Shown here piece by piece: positions 7,272 through 15,319 of a stretch of DNA of 34,175 nucleotides. Source of the DNA: Butyricicoccus_A sp963601915 (GTDB taxonomy: Bacteria; Bacillota; Clostridia; Oscillospirales; Butyricicoccaceae); the NCBI GenBank assembly GCA_963601915.1, contig CAVCGL010000025.1, positions 1 to 34,175 of the forward strand. The letters run 5' to 3'. A program made the translations under genes and the position numbers. The notes under the pieces were generated by a model that was not told the DNA's origin, did not search any database, and saw nothing but the letters and a program-made list of their open reading frames with translations. The first letter of the stretch is position 1. Each line of letters opens with the position of its first letter.

Positions 7272-7300
7272 TTGTTTTTTGCGGAAAGCTGTGATAAGAT
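7272..7300 (+). promoter_or_regulatory. Promoter of the ArsC-like gene
   Basis: TTGTTT (7272-7277) and TAAGAT (7295-7300) are 17 bases apart, with TGA directly before the -10 (extended -10). It lies 29 bases before the ATG. Confidence 0.6.
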
Positions 7301-7329
7301 AAGAAAAATCACAGAAAAAGGAGATTCCA

Positions 7330-7668
7330 ATGAATATTCAGATATTTGGCAAAAGCAAGTGCTTTGACACAAAAAAAGCCGAGCGATACTTCAAGGAGCG
7401 CCGGATAAAGTACCAAATGGTAGATCTCGTGCGTTACGGTATGAGCAAGGGCGAGTTTACCTCCGTGTGCCGCGCGGTGGGTCTGGAAGCGATGATTGAC
7501 CCGAAGGCGAAGAATCCCGATGCTGCCATGCTGCCATATCTTGCTTCTGATGAAGCCAAGATGGAAAAGCTGCTGGATAATCCGAAGCTGCTCAAAACAC
7601 CGATTGTGCGCAATGGCAAACAGGCGACCGTTGGCTTTTGTCCGGATGTGTGGAAGACATGGGAATGA
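7330..7668 (+). CDS. ArsC/YffB-family thioredoxin-fold protein
   Basis: The 112-residue protein has the ArsC/Spx thioredoxin-like fold: an N-terminal strand followed by Cys11 in GKSKCFDTKKAERYF, and the C-terminal family signature KTPIVRNGKQATVGF. Only one cysteine is at the active-site position, as in arsenate reductases and YffB, not the CxxC of many Spx regulators. No other ars gene is adjacent, so a true arsenate reductase role is doubtful; a glutaredoxin-like or unknown redox role is as likely. AAGGAG lies 6 bases before the ATG. Its stop overlaps the start of the next gene (ATGA), so the two are probably translationally coupled. Confidence 0.85.
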   Translation: MNIQIFGKSKCFDTKKAERYFKERRIKYQMVDLVRYGMSKGEFTSVCRAVGLEAMIDPKAKNPDAAMLPYLASDEAKMEKLLDNPKLLKTPIVRNGKQATVGFCPDVWKTWE

Positions 7669-8774
7669 GTGATAGACTGCCGTCTTTTGTGACGGAAACA
7701 CGCGATGTGTGGACGGTATTACAGCAGGAAACGCGGCCGATTTGCCTGTATGGCATGGGCGACGGCGCGGAAAAAATTTTGCGCGTCTGCGAGCAGAGAG
7801 ACATTCCGATTGCCGGTATTTTTGCATCGGATGAATTTGTGCGCGGACATAGCTTTGCCGGATTTGTCGTGAAAAAGCGCTCGGATCTGGAGAAAGAACT
7901 GGGAGATTTTGTCGCAGTGATTGCCTTTGCGTCGAGCAGACCGGAAGTGCTGGCACTGTTTGATGATCTGGATCGAACACACACGACGTATGCGCCGGAT
8001 GTACCGGTAGCAGAGGGAGAACTGTTTGATTTGGCGTTTGCCCAAAAGCACTGTGAAGAGCTGGAACAGGCGTATGCCCTGCTGGCAGATGATCGTTCCC
8101 GTGAAGTCTTTGCGGCAACGGTAAATTTCAAGCTGAGCGGCAAACTGCATTGGCTGCGCGATTACACAGACAGTCGAGAGAGCGTATTTGAGACGTATCT
8201 CAAGCCGACACAGCACGAGCATTTTGTCGATCTCGGCGCGTATAACGGCGATACCATTCGAGAGCTGCTGTCGTTTACCGATGGAAAATATGATTCGATT
8301 ATCGCACTGGAGCCGGACAAAAAGACCTTTAAAAAGCTGAAAAAATATGTCGAGCAAGCACAGCTGAATTCTATTCACATCGTCAATGCCGGCGCATGGA
8401 GTGCGCCGGGAGAGATGCTGTTTGGCGGCAAGGCGGGACGCAATTCTGCGCTGACACCGGTCATGAACGAGGTATCACATGACAAGCATACGGTTATGAT
8501 TCCGGTAGAATCCGTCGATCATGTCTTAAACGGTGCGCCGTGCACCCTGCTCAAATTAGATGTCGAGGGTGCAGAACGCATGGCGTTAGAGGGCGCGCGG
8601 CAGACCATTCAGCAATATCGCCCGCGGATTTCGCTGTCTGCGTATCACAGAAGCGAGGACTTGTACGAGCTGCCGCTGCTGCTGCATGATATGTGCGCAG
8701 ATGTTCGGCTGGGAATGCGGCATCACCCGTATGTTCCGGCGTGGGAAACAAATTTCTATGTAACTTTTGGTTAA
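7665..8774 (+). CDS. FkbM-family SAM-dependent methyltransferase
   Basis: This 369-residue protein has two parts. The N-terminal part carries a nucleotide-binding-like strand and turn, ICLYGMGDGAEKIL (26-39), similar to the Rossmann beginnings of sugar-modifying enzymes. The C-terminal half is an FkbM methyltransferase, with the SAM motif FVDLGAYNGDT (about 187-197) and LKLDVEGAER near 296. FkbM enzymes O-methylate small molecules or sugars; the acceptor is unknown. The start at 7665 gives an ATGA overlap with the preceding gene; in-frame ATG codons at 7638 and 7659 are alternatives and no strong ribosome site decides between them. No terminator follows, and the HIT gene has its own -10. Confidence 0.85.
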   Translation: MSDRLPSFVTETRDVWTVLQQETRPICLYGMGDGAEKILRVCEQRDIPIAGIFASDEFVRGHSFAGFVVKKRSDLEKELGDFVAVIAFASSRPEVLALFDDLDRTHTTYAPDVPVAEGELFDLAFAQKHCEELEQAYALLADDRSREVFAATVNFKLSGKLHWLRDYTDSRESVFETYLKPTQHEHFVDLGAYNGDTIRELLSFTDGKYDSIIALEPDKKTFKKLKKYVEQAQLNSIHIVNAGAWSAPGEMLFGGKAGRNSALTPVMNEVSHDKHTVMIPVESVDHVLNGAPCTLLKLDVEGAERMALEGARQTIQQYRPRISLSAYHRSEDLYELPLLLHDMCADVRLGMRHHPYVPAWETNFYVTFG

Positions 8775-8803
8775 AAACTATGGAAATCTTGCCTCATTTG
8801 CTG

Positions 8804-8809
8804 TATACT
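8804..8809 (+). promoter_or_regulatory. Candidate -10 box for the HIT gene
   Basis: TATACT stands 61 bases before the HIT start. No good -35 lies at the right distance (TGGAAA at 8781-8786 is the nearest), so the call is tentative. Confidence 0.4.
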
Positions 8810-8870
8810 AACAACAGGAAACAATGTCCGAAAGGACGAGAGATCTGTGAATGAAAAGGAGACGATTCCA

Positions 8871-9305
8871 ATGGCAAGTTGTTTTTACTGTGATCCGGAT
8901 CACGAAGGCCGCAAGGCAATTATGTTCCGCGTTGGCAAGATGAGAGAGGGCGTGCTGTATCTGTTCAAGGATCAGGCACACAAGGGTCGCTGCGTTGTCG
9001 CTGTAGACGAGCATCTGTCCGAGCTTTCCGATCTGACACCGGAGCAGCGTCATGCATTTATGGATGATGTCGCAGACGTTGCAGGCGCAGTAAAGAAGCT
9101 GTGGGGCTGCACCAAGATCAATCTGGGCGCATTTGGCGACAAGCTGCCGCACCTGCATTTCCATATCGTGCCGAAGTATGAAGGCGGTTTCGAGTTCGGC
9201 GGCGGATTTGAAATCACCAATCCGAATCCGGTACATCTGACCGAGGCTGAGTACGCTGAGATGATGGCACAGCTCAAGGCAGAACTGAACATCGTAAAGG
9301 ACTAA
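8871..9305 (+). CDS. HIT-family hydrolase
   Basis: The 144-residue histidine-triad protein has the motif HLHFHIV (His94, His96, His98), the nucleotide-binding and catalytic signature of HIT enzymes that hydrolyse purine phosphoramidates or dinucleoside polyphosphates. Cys4 and Cys7 (CFYC) near the start may join a zinc site seen in some HIT proteins. I chose the ATG at 8871 because AAGGAG lies 9 bases upstream; a GTG at 8847 would add eight residues, with the ribosome site then inside the gene. It stands alone between a probable promoter and a terminator. Confidence 0.88.
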   Translation: MASCFYCDPDHEGRKAIMFRVGKMREGVLYLFKDQAHKGRCVVAVDEHLSELSDLTPEQRHAFMDDVADVAGAVKKLWGCTKINLGAFGDKLPHLHFHIVPKYEGGFEFGGGFEITNPNPVHLTEAEYAEMMAQLKAELNIVKD

Positions 9306-9333
9306 TTAAGTTTAGTTGTAACCTTATCAAAGG

Positions 9334-9372
9334 AAAGGGCGTGGTGTGATGCACTTCGCCTTTTTCTTTTTC
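9334..9372 (+). terminator. Terminator after the HIT gene
   Basis: AAAGGGCG pairs with CGCCTTTT (GU pairs allowed) and GGUG with CACU across a small internal loop, followed by TTTTTCTTTTT from 9361. It suits rightward termination. Confidence 0.7.
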
Positions 9373-9404
9373 CTGTGTCCAGTTTGTAAAATCCGCGCAG
9401 TTGC

Positions 9405-9433
9405 TTGAAATTTATGGGGTTTCCAGCTATACT
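9405..9433 (+). promoter_or_regulatory. Promoter of the site-2 protease/scpAB unit
   Basis: TTGAAA (9405-9410) and TATACT (9428-9433) are 17 bases apart and 34 bases before the ATG at 9468. Confidence 0.65.
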
Positions 9434-9467
9434 ATATTCTAACATTGAATGATTGTAGGAGTATGAT

Positions 9468-10103
9468 ATGTCAAGTTTTTTGCACAGTTCGCTGATTCAA
9501 ATTTTGGTCAGCATTCCGGCTCTGCTACTTTGCCTGAGCGTACATGAAGCCTGTCATGGTTTCGCGGCATATGCGCTGGGTGATCCGACGGCAAAACAGG
9601 CAGGACGGCTGACGTTTGATCCGCTGCATCATCTTGATCCGATTGGCACGCTTTGTATGCTGCTGTTTCATGTCGGATGGGCGAAGCCGGTGCCAATCAA
9701 TCCGAGCTATTTTAAAAATCGCCGTGTCGGCATCGCGCTGGTATCGCTTGCCGGTCCGGTGTCCAATTTTGTGCTGGCTCTCATTGCGCTGTTTTTGTAT
9801 TATCCGTTGCGATTGACCAGCTCGCCGATTTTGACTGCCATTGCGCTGATGCTGTACATGACGGCCGTTATGAGCATCGGCTTGGGTGTATTCAACCTGA
9901 TTCCGGTGCCGCCGCTGGATGGCTCCAAGATTTTGCTGGCCTTTCTTCCGGCAAAATATGAGTACAAATTCGCGCAGTATGAGCAGTATATTCAGTTTAT
10001 TCTGCTGATTTTGTTGTTTGTCGGTGTGCTGGACAGACCGATCAATTTCTTTGTCAATTTGATTTATCACGCGCTCAGCGCGATTGTTTTGCTGGTGTTT
10101 TAA
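9468..10103 (+). CDS. Site-2 protease family protein (M50, rhomboid-independent membrane zinc protease)
   Basis: This 211-residue polytopic membrane protein has the zinc-metalloprotease motif HEACH (His26, Glu27, His30) in its first membrane segment and the second metal-site region LIPVPPLDG near residue 145. It belongs to the small, PDZ-less M50 group (YwhC/FtsH-independent site-2 proteases), common before scpA in Firmicutes. The substrate is unknown. AGGAG lies 6-7 bases before the ATG. Its stop TAA is followed at once by the scpA ATG (zero spacing), so the two are almost certainly cotranscribed and coupled. Confidence 0.88.
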   Translation: MSSFLHSSLIQILVSIPALLLCLSVHEACHGFAAYALGDPTAKQAGRLTFDPLHHLDPIGTLCMLLFHVGWAKPVPINPSYFKNRRVGIALVSLAGPVSNFVLALIALFLYYPLRLTSSPILTAIALMLYMTAVMSIGLGVFNLIPVPPLDGSKILLAFLPAKYEYKFAQYEQYIQFILLILLFVGVLDRPINFFVNLIYHALSAIVLLVF

Positions 10104-10874
10104 ATGACAGAAAAAATCACCTTTCATCTGTCCGCCTTTGACGGACCGTTGGACTTGCTCTTGCATTTGATTGCAAAAAACAAAGTCAATATTTACGACA
10201 TCCCTATTTCGCTGATTCTCGAACAGTACATGGAAATCCTGCGCGAAGCCCAGTCGGCAGACATGGAAGTCGCCGGAGATTTCATCGCTATGGCGGCACA
10301 GCTGATGCTCATCAAATCGCGGATGCTGCTGCCGAAGGAAAAGAACGAAGAGGATGAGGAAGAAGACCCGCGTGCGATGCTGGTAGAACAGCTGCTGGAA
10401 TATCAGCGCATTCGTGAGGTACAGCCATATTTTAAGCGGCACAGTGATGCAGGACGCGATATTTTGACGCGCCCGCCGGAGCCGTTGGAACGAAAAAAGA
10501 CGTTTGAGGGCACACTGCCGCCGGAAAAGCTGTCTGAGGCTGCCCAGCGGATGCTGCTGCGCATTGGCAAGAAAATGCCGCCGCCGGTCAGTGCCTTTTC
10601 CGGCATTGTCGGACATGAAACCGTACCGGTACATACGCGCATCACAGCGATTTTGCTGCGGTTTCGTAAAAAGAAACAGCTGCGCTTTCAGGGCTTGTTT
10701 CGCGGTCTGCACAATCGTTCAGAAATTGTTGCGACCTTTCTCGCCGTGCTGGAGCTGTCAAAAACGCATCGGATTCAGATTGACGGCGAGGAAGAAGACC
10801 CTACGCTGACGCTGTTTGCCGATAAAGAGCGGGAAGAAGCAAATACAGAGATTCAGGAGGAACGCATCTCATGA
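10104..10874 (+). CDS. scpA: Segregation and condensation protein A
   Basis: ScpA is the kleisin of the SMC-ScpAB condensin that organises and segregates the chromosome. The 256-residue product starts with the conserved FHLSAFDGPLDLLLHLIAKNKVNIYDI segment that binds the SMC neck, and has an acidic linker around 90-97. It ends with the winged-helix part (FLAVLELSKTHRI near 218) that binds the SMC head. Length is normal. The start abuts the previous stop, and its own stop overlaps the scpB start (ATGA), giving a coupled scpAB pair. Confidence 0.93.
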   Translation: MTEKITFHLSAFDGPLDLLLHLIAKNKVNIYDIPISLILEQYMEILREAQSADMEVAGDFIAMAAQLMLIKSRMLLPKEKNEEDEEEDPRAMLVEQLLEYQRIREVQPYFKRHSDAGRDILTRPPEPLERKKTFEGTLPPEKLSEAAQRMLLRIGKKMPPPVSAFSGIVGHETVPVHTRITAILLRFRKKKQLRFQGLFRGLHNRSEIVATFLAVLELSKTHRIQIDGEEEDPTLTLFADKEREEANTEIQEERIS

Positions 10875-11425
10875 ATGAATTGTCCTGCCTGCTGGAGGGC
10901 ATTTTATTTGCATCGGGAGAACCGGTCTACGAAGAAAAACTCAAGCAGGTGCTTGGCGTTGATGCAGAACAGCTGCATCAATTGGCGCAGGAGCTGGCGG
11001 ACAGCTATGACGCGGAAAAGCGCGGCTTTCAGCTCATCCGCCTGCAAGACAGCTATCAGATGGTTTCCCGCGCAGAATATGCAGATACCATTCGCCGGGC
11101 ACTGGAAGTGCGGCGCACGCCGTCGTTGTCTGCGGCGGCATTAGAGGTGCTGTCTATTGTCGCGTACCGCCAGCCGGTCACCCGCGCCTACATTGAACAG
11201 CTGCGCGGCGTAGATAGCTCCAACACGGTACTGAATCTGTTGGATAAAGGCTTATTAGAGGGCTGCGGCCGTCTGGATGTGCCAGGCAGACCGATGATTT
11301 ACCGCACGACACCGGCATTTTTACGGGCATTTTCTATTTCTTCTCTGGATGAGCTGCCGGATTTGCCGGAGCTGCGGGAATTGGAAGAAAAACGCGAGTC
11401 CGAACAGGAGGAATCTGAATCATGA
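10871..11425 (+). CDS. scpB: Segregation and condensation protein B
   Basis: ScpB dimers bind the ScpA linker in the SMC complex. The 184-residue product has two winged-helix domains; CLLEGILFASGEPV near the N-terminus and LSIVAYRQPVTRAYIEQLRGVDS (about 96-118) are conserved signatures. The C-terminus is acidic and low-complexity. AGGAGG lies 10 bases before the ATG at 10871; an ATG at 10875 is in another frame. The stop overlaps the next start by four bases, continuing the operon. Confidence 0.93.
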   Translation: MNELSCLLEGILFASGEPVYEEKLKQVLGVDAEQLHQLAQELADSYDAEKRGFQLIRLQDSYQMVSRAEYADTIRRALEVRRTPSLSAAALEVLSIVAYRQPVTRAYIEQLRGVDSSNTVLNLLDKGLLEGCGRLDVPGRPMIYRTTPAFLRAFSISSLDELPDLPELRELEEKRESEQEESES

Positions 11426-12111
11426 TCGTACTCCGCATTCTGGGCATCGTCCTGTGCGTTGTCTTACTTCTTGGCGTGTCACTGACAGTCTTTACGCTGT
11501 TTGCACCGGCACGGATAGAAATCAAACGGGACATGCCGGATGGGCAGCTCAAGATGCGGTTGGGATTCGGTCCGATAAAAAAAGTATTTCGGCTCGGCGG
11601 CAAGAAAAAAAAGCCCAAAAAGCCGACCAAGAAGCAACAGAAAAAGGAACAACGCGAGGAACAGAAAGAGAAAACAACAGCGCCGCGCTTTGATCTGAAA
11701 CGATTGCCGATAGATCGTGCGCTGGAATTGGTTGTAGAGCTGATATATGACTTGGCGGGGGCAATTGTGTGGGAGCGTCTGCACGTGACAGTGATTCTGC
11801 ACACAGCGGATGCGGCGCGTACCGGCAGACTGCTCGGCGCCTGTTCCGCTGTTGTCGGCAATCTCTATCCGTACTTGGCGCGGACCCATGTCCTCAAGGA
11901 CACAAAGATTGTCATAGATGCAGATTTTGATGCGCAAAAGACCATATGGGGACTGGACATTTCTGTGATGACACAGCTCCGGTGGTATCCGGGTATTTTG
12001 TGGAAGCGGCGCAAGGAGCTGTGGGCGCTGTGGAAGGCAGTGCGCCTGACGAAAGAAGAACGAAAAGCATGGAGCCAAAATCAAACGGCTTCTCAGCAAC
12101 AAGTATCATAA
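11422..12111 (+). CDS. DUF2953 family protein (YtfI-like)
   Basis: The 229-residue protein has one N-terminal transmembrane segment (about 3-28), then a soluble region interrupted by a highly charged Lys/Glu/Gln linker (about 58-86) and a conserved C-terminal domain. Position directly before ytfJ and after scpAB matches DUF2953/YtfI proteins of spore formers, whose molecular function is not established. The start overlaps the scpB stop (ATGA). The gene continues the unit into ytfJ, 27 bases away. Confidence 0.75.
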   Translation: MIVLRILGIVLCVVLLLGVSLTVFTLFAPARIEIKRDMPDGQLKMRLGFGPIKKVFRLGGKKKKPKKPTKKQQKKEQREEQKEKTTAPRFDLKRLPIDRALELVVELIYDLAGAIVWERLHVTVILHTADAARTGRLLGACSAVVGNLYPYLARTHVLKDTKIVIDADFDAQKTIWGLDISVMTQLRWYPGILWKRRKELWALWKAVRLTKEERKAWSQNQTASQQQVS

Positions 12112-12138
12112 CTATCCGAAAGAAAGAGGGAATTTCAA

Positions 12139-12570
12139 ATGGCAGAACATGGTGTAAATGGTCTGATGGCGGAGACAATGGAAAAAATCCGTTCTATGGT
12201 CGATGTCAACACAATTATCGGTGATCCTATTGTTACACACGATGGAACCACACTGATTCCGATTTCTAAGGTGACGTTCGGCTTTGGCTCCGGCGGCACA
12301 GATTTTAAATCGCGCAACAGTGGAGACGACGCTCCGCTGTGTTTTGGCGGCGGCGGCGGTGCCGGTGTCAGCATTCAGCCGGTTGCCTTTCTCATTGTCA
12401 GCGAGGGCAATGCGCGGATTCTTCCGGTCAATATGCCAGCGGATAACAGCACGGATCGCCTGATTGAGCTGATTCCGGACGCCATTAACGGCGTGCAGAG
12501 CTTGTTTGGTAAGCGCGGCAAGAAGGAAGAAGCTGTCACAGAAACAGAAGTCGCTCCGACAGAAGAATAA
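12139..12570 (+). CDS. ytfJ: Sporulation protein YtfJ (GerW family)
   Basis: The 143-residue protein matches the GerW/YtfJ family, made in the forespore of Bacillus and required for efficient germination in some species. Characteristic parts are DVNTIIGDPIVTHDGTTLIPISKVTFGF (about 22-49), a glycine-rich stretch (GGGGGAG near 74) and the SIQPVAFLIV segment. The C-terminus is charged and probably disordered. It supports a spore-forming host. A strong terminator follows 8 bases after the stop. Confidence 0.9.
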   Translation: MAEHGVNGLMAETMEKIRSMVDVNTIIGDPIVTHDGTTLIPISKVTFGFGSGGTDFKSRNSGDDAPLCFGGGGGAGVSIQPVAFLIVSEGNARILPVNMPADNSTDRLIELIPDAINGVQSLFGKRGKKEEAVTETEVAPTEE

Positions 12571-12578
12571 ACAAATAG

Positions 12579-12605
12579 AAAGAGGAGCCGCATGCTCCTC
12601 TTTTT
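12579..12605 (+). terminator. Terminator after ytfJ
   Basis: AGAGGAGC (12581-12588) and GCTCCTCT (12594-12601) form an 8-bp stem, extended by AA/TT, with a 5-nt loop and a T-tract to 12605. It closes the scpAB-ytfJ unit. Confidence 0.85.
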
Positions 12606-12662
12606 GTTCAGACATAAACACACACAGGACCCCGTAAAATGACTATCTGAGGGGGAATGTGT

Positions 12663-13802
12663 GTGAAAGCAAAATTCTGGATTTGTCTGCTGCTTGCTGT
12701 GTGTTTCAGTGTCAGCCGAGCGAGTGCGTATTCTGCGCAGGCATACGCCGTGCTGGATGCAGACACCGGCATTTTATTGGATGGCGCGAAGGAAACACAA
12801 CGGCTGCCGATGGCGAGCACCACCAAGATTATGACGGGCTTGCTGGCGGCGGAATCGGGAAAATTACAGCAGATTATCACGGTTTCCGCTGCCAGTGCGG
12901 GTGTAGAAGGCTCGTCTATGTATTTGAAGCAGGGAGAACAGCTGCCGCTGCAAGAGGTTTTGTATGGTTTGATGCTGTGCTCCGGCAATGATGCGGCGGA
13001 GTGCATAGCGGAAAATCTCGGCGGAAGAAAAGCATTTGTGAGCCGCATGAACGAACGAGCACAGCAGTTGGAACTTCGCAATACGCATTTTGACAATCCC
13101 AGCGGGCTGGATGGAAAAACACATTACACGACGGCGCACGAGCTGGCGCAGTTAGCAGCAGCCGCACTAAAAAATCCGATTTTTGCCCAAATTGTTGCCA
13201 CCAAGAGTCACACGGCTGGTACACGGACGATGGTCAATCATAACAAGCTGCTGCGCATGTATCCGGACGCTGTTGGCGTCAAAACTGGGTATACCCTGAC
13301 AGCAGGGCGGTGTCTGGTCAGTGCGGCCAGACGAAATGGGCGCACGGTTGTTGCCGTGACACTGCACGACAGGGATGATTGGAACGATCACATGCATATG
13401 CTGGATGCGGCATTTGCTTCTATGCGCACGCAGACCGCTGCACAGGCGGGAGAGACTGTGCAGACCATTCCTGTGCAGACGGGAGAGCAGCGGCAGGTGC
13501 AGGCGGTCTATCAAAAAGATTTGACAGCACAATTGTTTGACGGAGAGCAGACAGAGATACGCGTGTCCTGCGCGGCGTTTTTGTATGCGCCAGTGCAGGC
13601 AGGAGACAGCTGCGGCAGCGCGCAATTGGTCTGTAATGGTGTCGTACTGGATGAGACCGCGCTGGTCTGTGCGCAGTCTGTCGCACTGGATGCCGCGCAG
13701 GAAGATACCAGCTTGTCAGAAAAACTTCGGCATTGGTGGGATGCCGTGAGAAAACGAGAGGTAATACATGAAAATCACAGTCGTTTACGGACAAAATCAT
13801 AA
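12663..13802 (+). CDS. D-alanyl-D-alanine carboxypeptidase (PBP5/DacF family)
   Basis: This exported serine peptidase trims the terminal D-Ala of peptidoglycan stem peptides. It has a signal peptide (KAKFWICLLLAVCFSVSRASA), then the three active-site motifs: STTK with nucleophile Ser52, SGN near 107, and KTG in GVKTGYT near 203. A C-terminal beta-rich PBP5_C domain follows. I chose the GTG at 12663, six bases after GGGGGA; the in-frame ATG at 12657 touches that site. Next to ytfJ a spore-cortex role (DacB/DacF) is plausible but not proven. The 3' end overlaps the next gene by 35 bases. Confidence 0.85.
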   Translation: MKAKFWICLLLAVCFSVSRASAYSAQAYAVLDADTGILLDGAKETQRLPMASTTKIMTGLLAAESGKLQQIITVSAASAGVEGSSMYLKQGEQLPLQEVLYGLMLCSGNDAAECIAENLGGRKAFVSRMNERAQQLELRNTHFDNPSGLDGKTHYTTAHELAQLAAAALKNPIFAQIVATKSHTAGTRTMVNHNKLLRMYPDAVGVKTGYTLTAGRCLVSAARRNGRTVVAVTLHDRDDWNDHMHMLDAAFASMRTQTAAQAGETVQTIPVQTGEQRQVQAVYQKDLTAQLFDGEQTEIRVSCAAFLYAPVQAGDSCGSAQLVCNGVVLDETALVCAQSVALDAAQEDTSLSEKLRHWWDAVRKREVIHENHSRLRTKS

Positions 13803-14463
13803 GGGATCAACCTACCATGTCGCCAGAACGCTGGCAGAGAAATTGGACGGAGAGATCACAGAGATCTTTTTGCCGCGAGATTTTGGCGAATTTTGCGTGG
13901 GATGTGCCAACTGCATCTTACGAGATGCAAAATACTGCCCGCATGCGGAAGCCCTGCGGCCGCTCACACAAAAGCTGGATGAAGCGGATGTCATTATTTT
14001 GGCAAGTCCGGTATATGTGTACCATGCCACAGGCTCCATGAAGGCGTTTTTAGATCATTACGGCTGGCGTTGGATGGTACATAGACCGGAGCGTTCGATG
14101 TTCCACAAGCAAGCGGTCTGTATCTCCACGGCGGCAGGAGCGGGGATGAAATCCACGCTGAAAGATATGGCGGACAGTCTATGGTTCTGGGGTGTCGGCA
14201 GGGTGTATCGGTACGGCTTGGCGGTGTATGCCATCAACTATGGACATATGAGCGAAAAGAAAAAACAGGACGTTGACCGAAAGACAACCGCGTTGGCGAA
14301 AAAAATCAAAGCGCGGGATGGCAAGGTACAGCCTTCGCTCAAGACCAAGGCATTTTTTACGATGATGCATCTGGTGCGCAGCAAAAAGCCGAGCGACGAT
14401 GCGGATGGAACGTATTGGAAACAGCAGGGATGGACGGGGCGCAAACGCCCGTGGAAGGATTAA
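13768..14463 (+). CDS. Flavodoxin-fold NAD(P)H-dependent oxidoreductase
   Basis: The 231-residue protein begins with an FMN-binding flavodoxin-like fold: MKITVVYGQNHKGSTY (phosphate loop) and the SPVYVYHATGSMKAFLDH segment typical of NADPH-dependent FMN reductases. A CxxCxxC set (CVGCANC, about 47-53) recalls iron-sulfur flavoproteins or a redox-active disulfide site. The substrate is unknown. GAGAGG lies 6 bases before the ATG, within the end of the carboxypeptidase gene. The next gene starts 3 bases after its stop. Confidence 0.82.
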   Translation: MKITVVYGQNHKGSTYHVARTLAEKLDGEITEIFLPRDFGEFCVGCANCILRDAKYCPHAEALRPLTQKLDEADVIILASPVYVYHATGSMKAFLDHYGWRWMVHRPERSMFHKQAVCISTAAGAGMKSTLKDMADSLWFWGVGRVYRYGLAVYAINYGHMSEKKKQDVDRKTTALAKKIKARDGKVQPSLKTKAFFTMMHLVRSKKPSDDADGTYWKQQGWTGRKRPWKD

Positions 14464-14466
14464 ATC

Positions 14467-15201
14467 ATGCAGGAACGATTACAGAAAATTTTATCCGGTG
14501 CGGGCGTTTGTTCCCGCCGAGCGGCAGAGCAGCTCATTGCCAGCGGTGCCGTGACAGTAAACGGCACAACCGCGCAGGTGGGCGATCGCGCAGACATAGA
14601 TACCGATGTGATTTGCGTCAACGGCAAGCGGATTGTCGGACATGAGAACTATCACACGATTGTCCTGTACAAACCGGCAGGGGTTGTCACAACGATGTCG
14701 GACGAAAAAAATCGAAAAACGGTGGCGCAGCTGGTCAAAAACTGTCCGGTGCGTGTGCTGCCGGTCGGCAGATTGGATCAGTACTCGGAAGGTATGCTGC
14801 TCATGACCAATGACGGCGAACTGCTCGCCGCGCTGACGCATCCGCGCAATCATGTGGATAAGACCTATGCTGTGACCGTGCGCGGCGATAAAACGCGCAT
14901 TCGAGAGCTGTCCAAACCGATGGTCATTGATGGATACCGCATTCGTCCGGCGCAGGTACAGATTCAGTCATCCGGCGAAGATCAAGTACACGAGCTGCAC
15001 ATCACGATTCATGAAGGACGCAACCGACAGATTCGCAAAATGTGTGCACAGTGCGGCTTTAAAGTTCTGCGGCTGTGCCGCATTGCGATGGGACCGCTGA
15101 AATTGGAGGAATCGCTGCGTCCGGGGCACTGGCGCGAGCTGACAGCAGGGGAGATTGCTGCACTGCGCCGGGCGAGCGGCTTGAACAAAACCGATCAATG
15201 A
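14467..15201 (+). CDS. Ribosomal large-subunit pseudouridine synthase, RluB/RsuA type
   Basis: This 244-residue enzyme isomerises uridine to pseudouridine in rRNA. An N-terminal S4 RNA-binding domain (LQKILSGAGVCSRRAAEQLIASGAVTVNG, about 5-33) precedes the RsuA-type catalytic domain with GRLDQYSEGMLLMTNDG, whose Asp is the catalytic residue, and HEGRNRQIRKM further on. Its position after scpAB fits rluB of Firmicutes, which modifies 23S rRNA, but RsuA or RluF activity cannot be excluded. It is the last gene before a new promoter at 15243. Confidence 0.88.
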   Translation: MQERLQKILSGAGVCSRRAAEQLIASGAVTVNGTTAQVGDRADIDTDVICVNGKRIVGHENYHTIVLYKPAGVVTTMSDEKNRKTVAQLVKNCPVRVLPVGRLDQYSEGMLLMTNDGELLAALTHPRNHVDKTYAVTVRGDKTRIRELSKPMVIDGYRIRPAQVQIQSSGEDQVHELHITIHEGRNRQIRKMCAQCGFKVLRLCRIAMGPLKLEESLRPGHWRELTAGEIAALRRASGLNKTDQ

Positions 15202-15242
15202 TGGAATTCTTGCGCAAATTTTGCAATTTGCATGAGAAACAC

Positions 15243-15271
15243 TTGCATTTTTGTTCATCAGCAGATACAAT
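15243..15271 (+). promoter_or_regulatory. Promoter of the RpiR regulator gene
   Basis: TTGCAT (15243-15248) and TACAAT (15266-15271) are 17 bases apart, 49 bases before the ATG. A second TTGCAT at 15228-15233 gives a direct repeat that could be part of an operator. Confidence 0.6.
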
Positions 15272-15319
15272 AAAACTATAGAATGTGAAACCCATATGTA
15301 TATATAAGAGGCAGAAACT

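Noticed and set aside
15202..15250. TTGCGCAAATTTTGCAA-type short repeats upstream of the RpiR gene as a terminator
   Set aside because: The possible stems are short and AT-rich with no clear U-tract; they may instead be operator elements, but nothing decides this.
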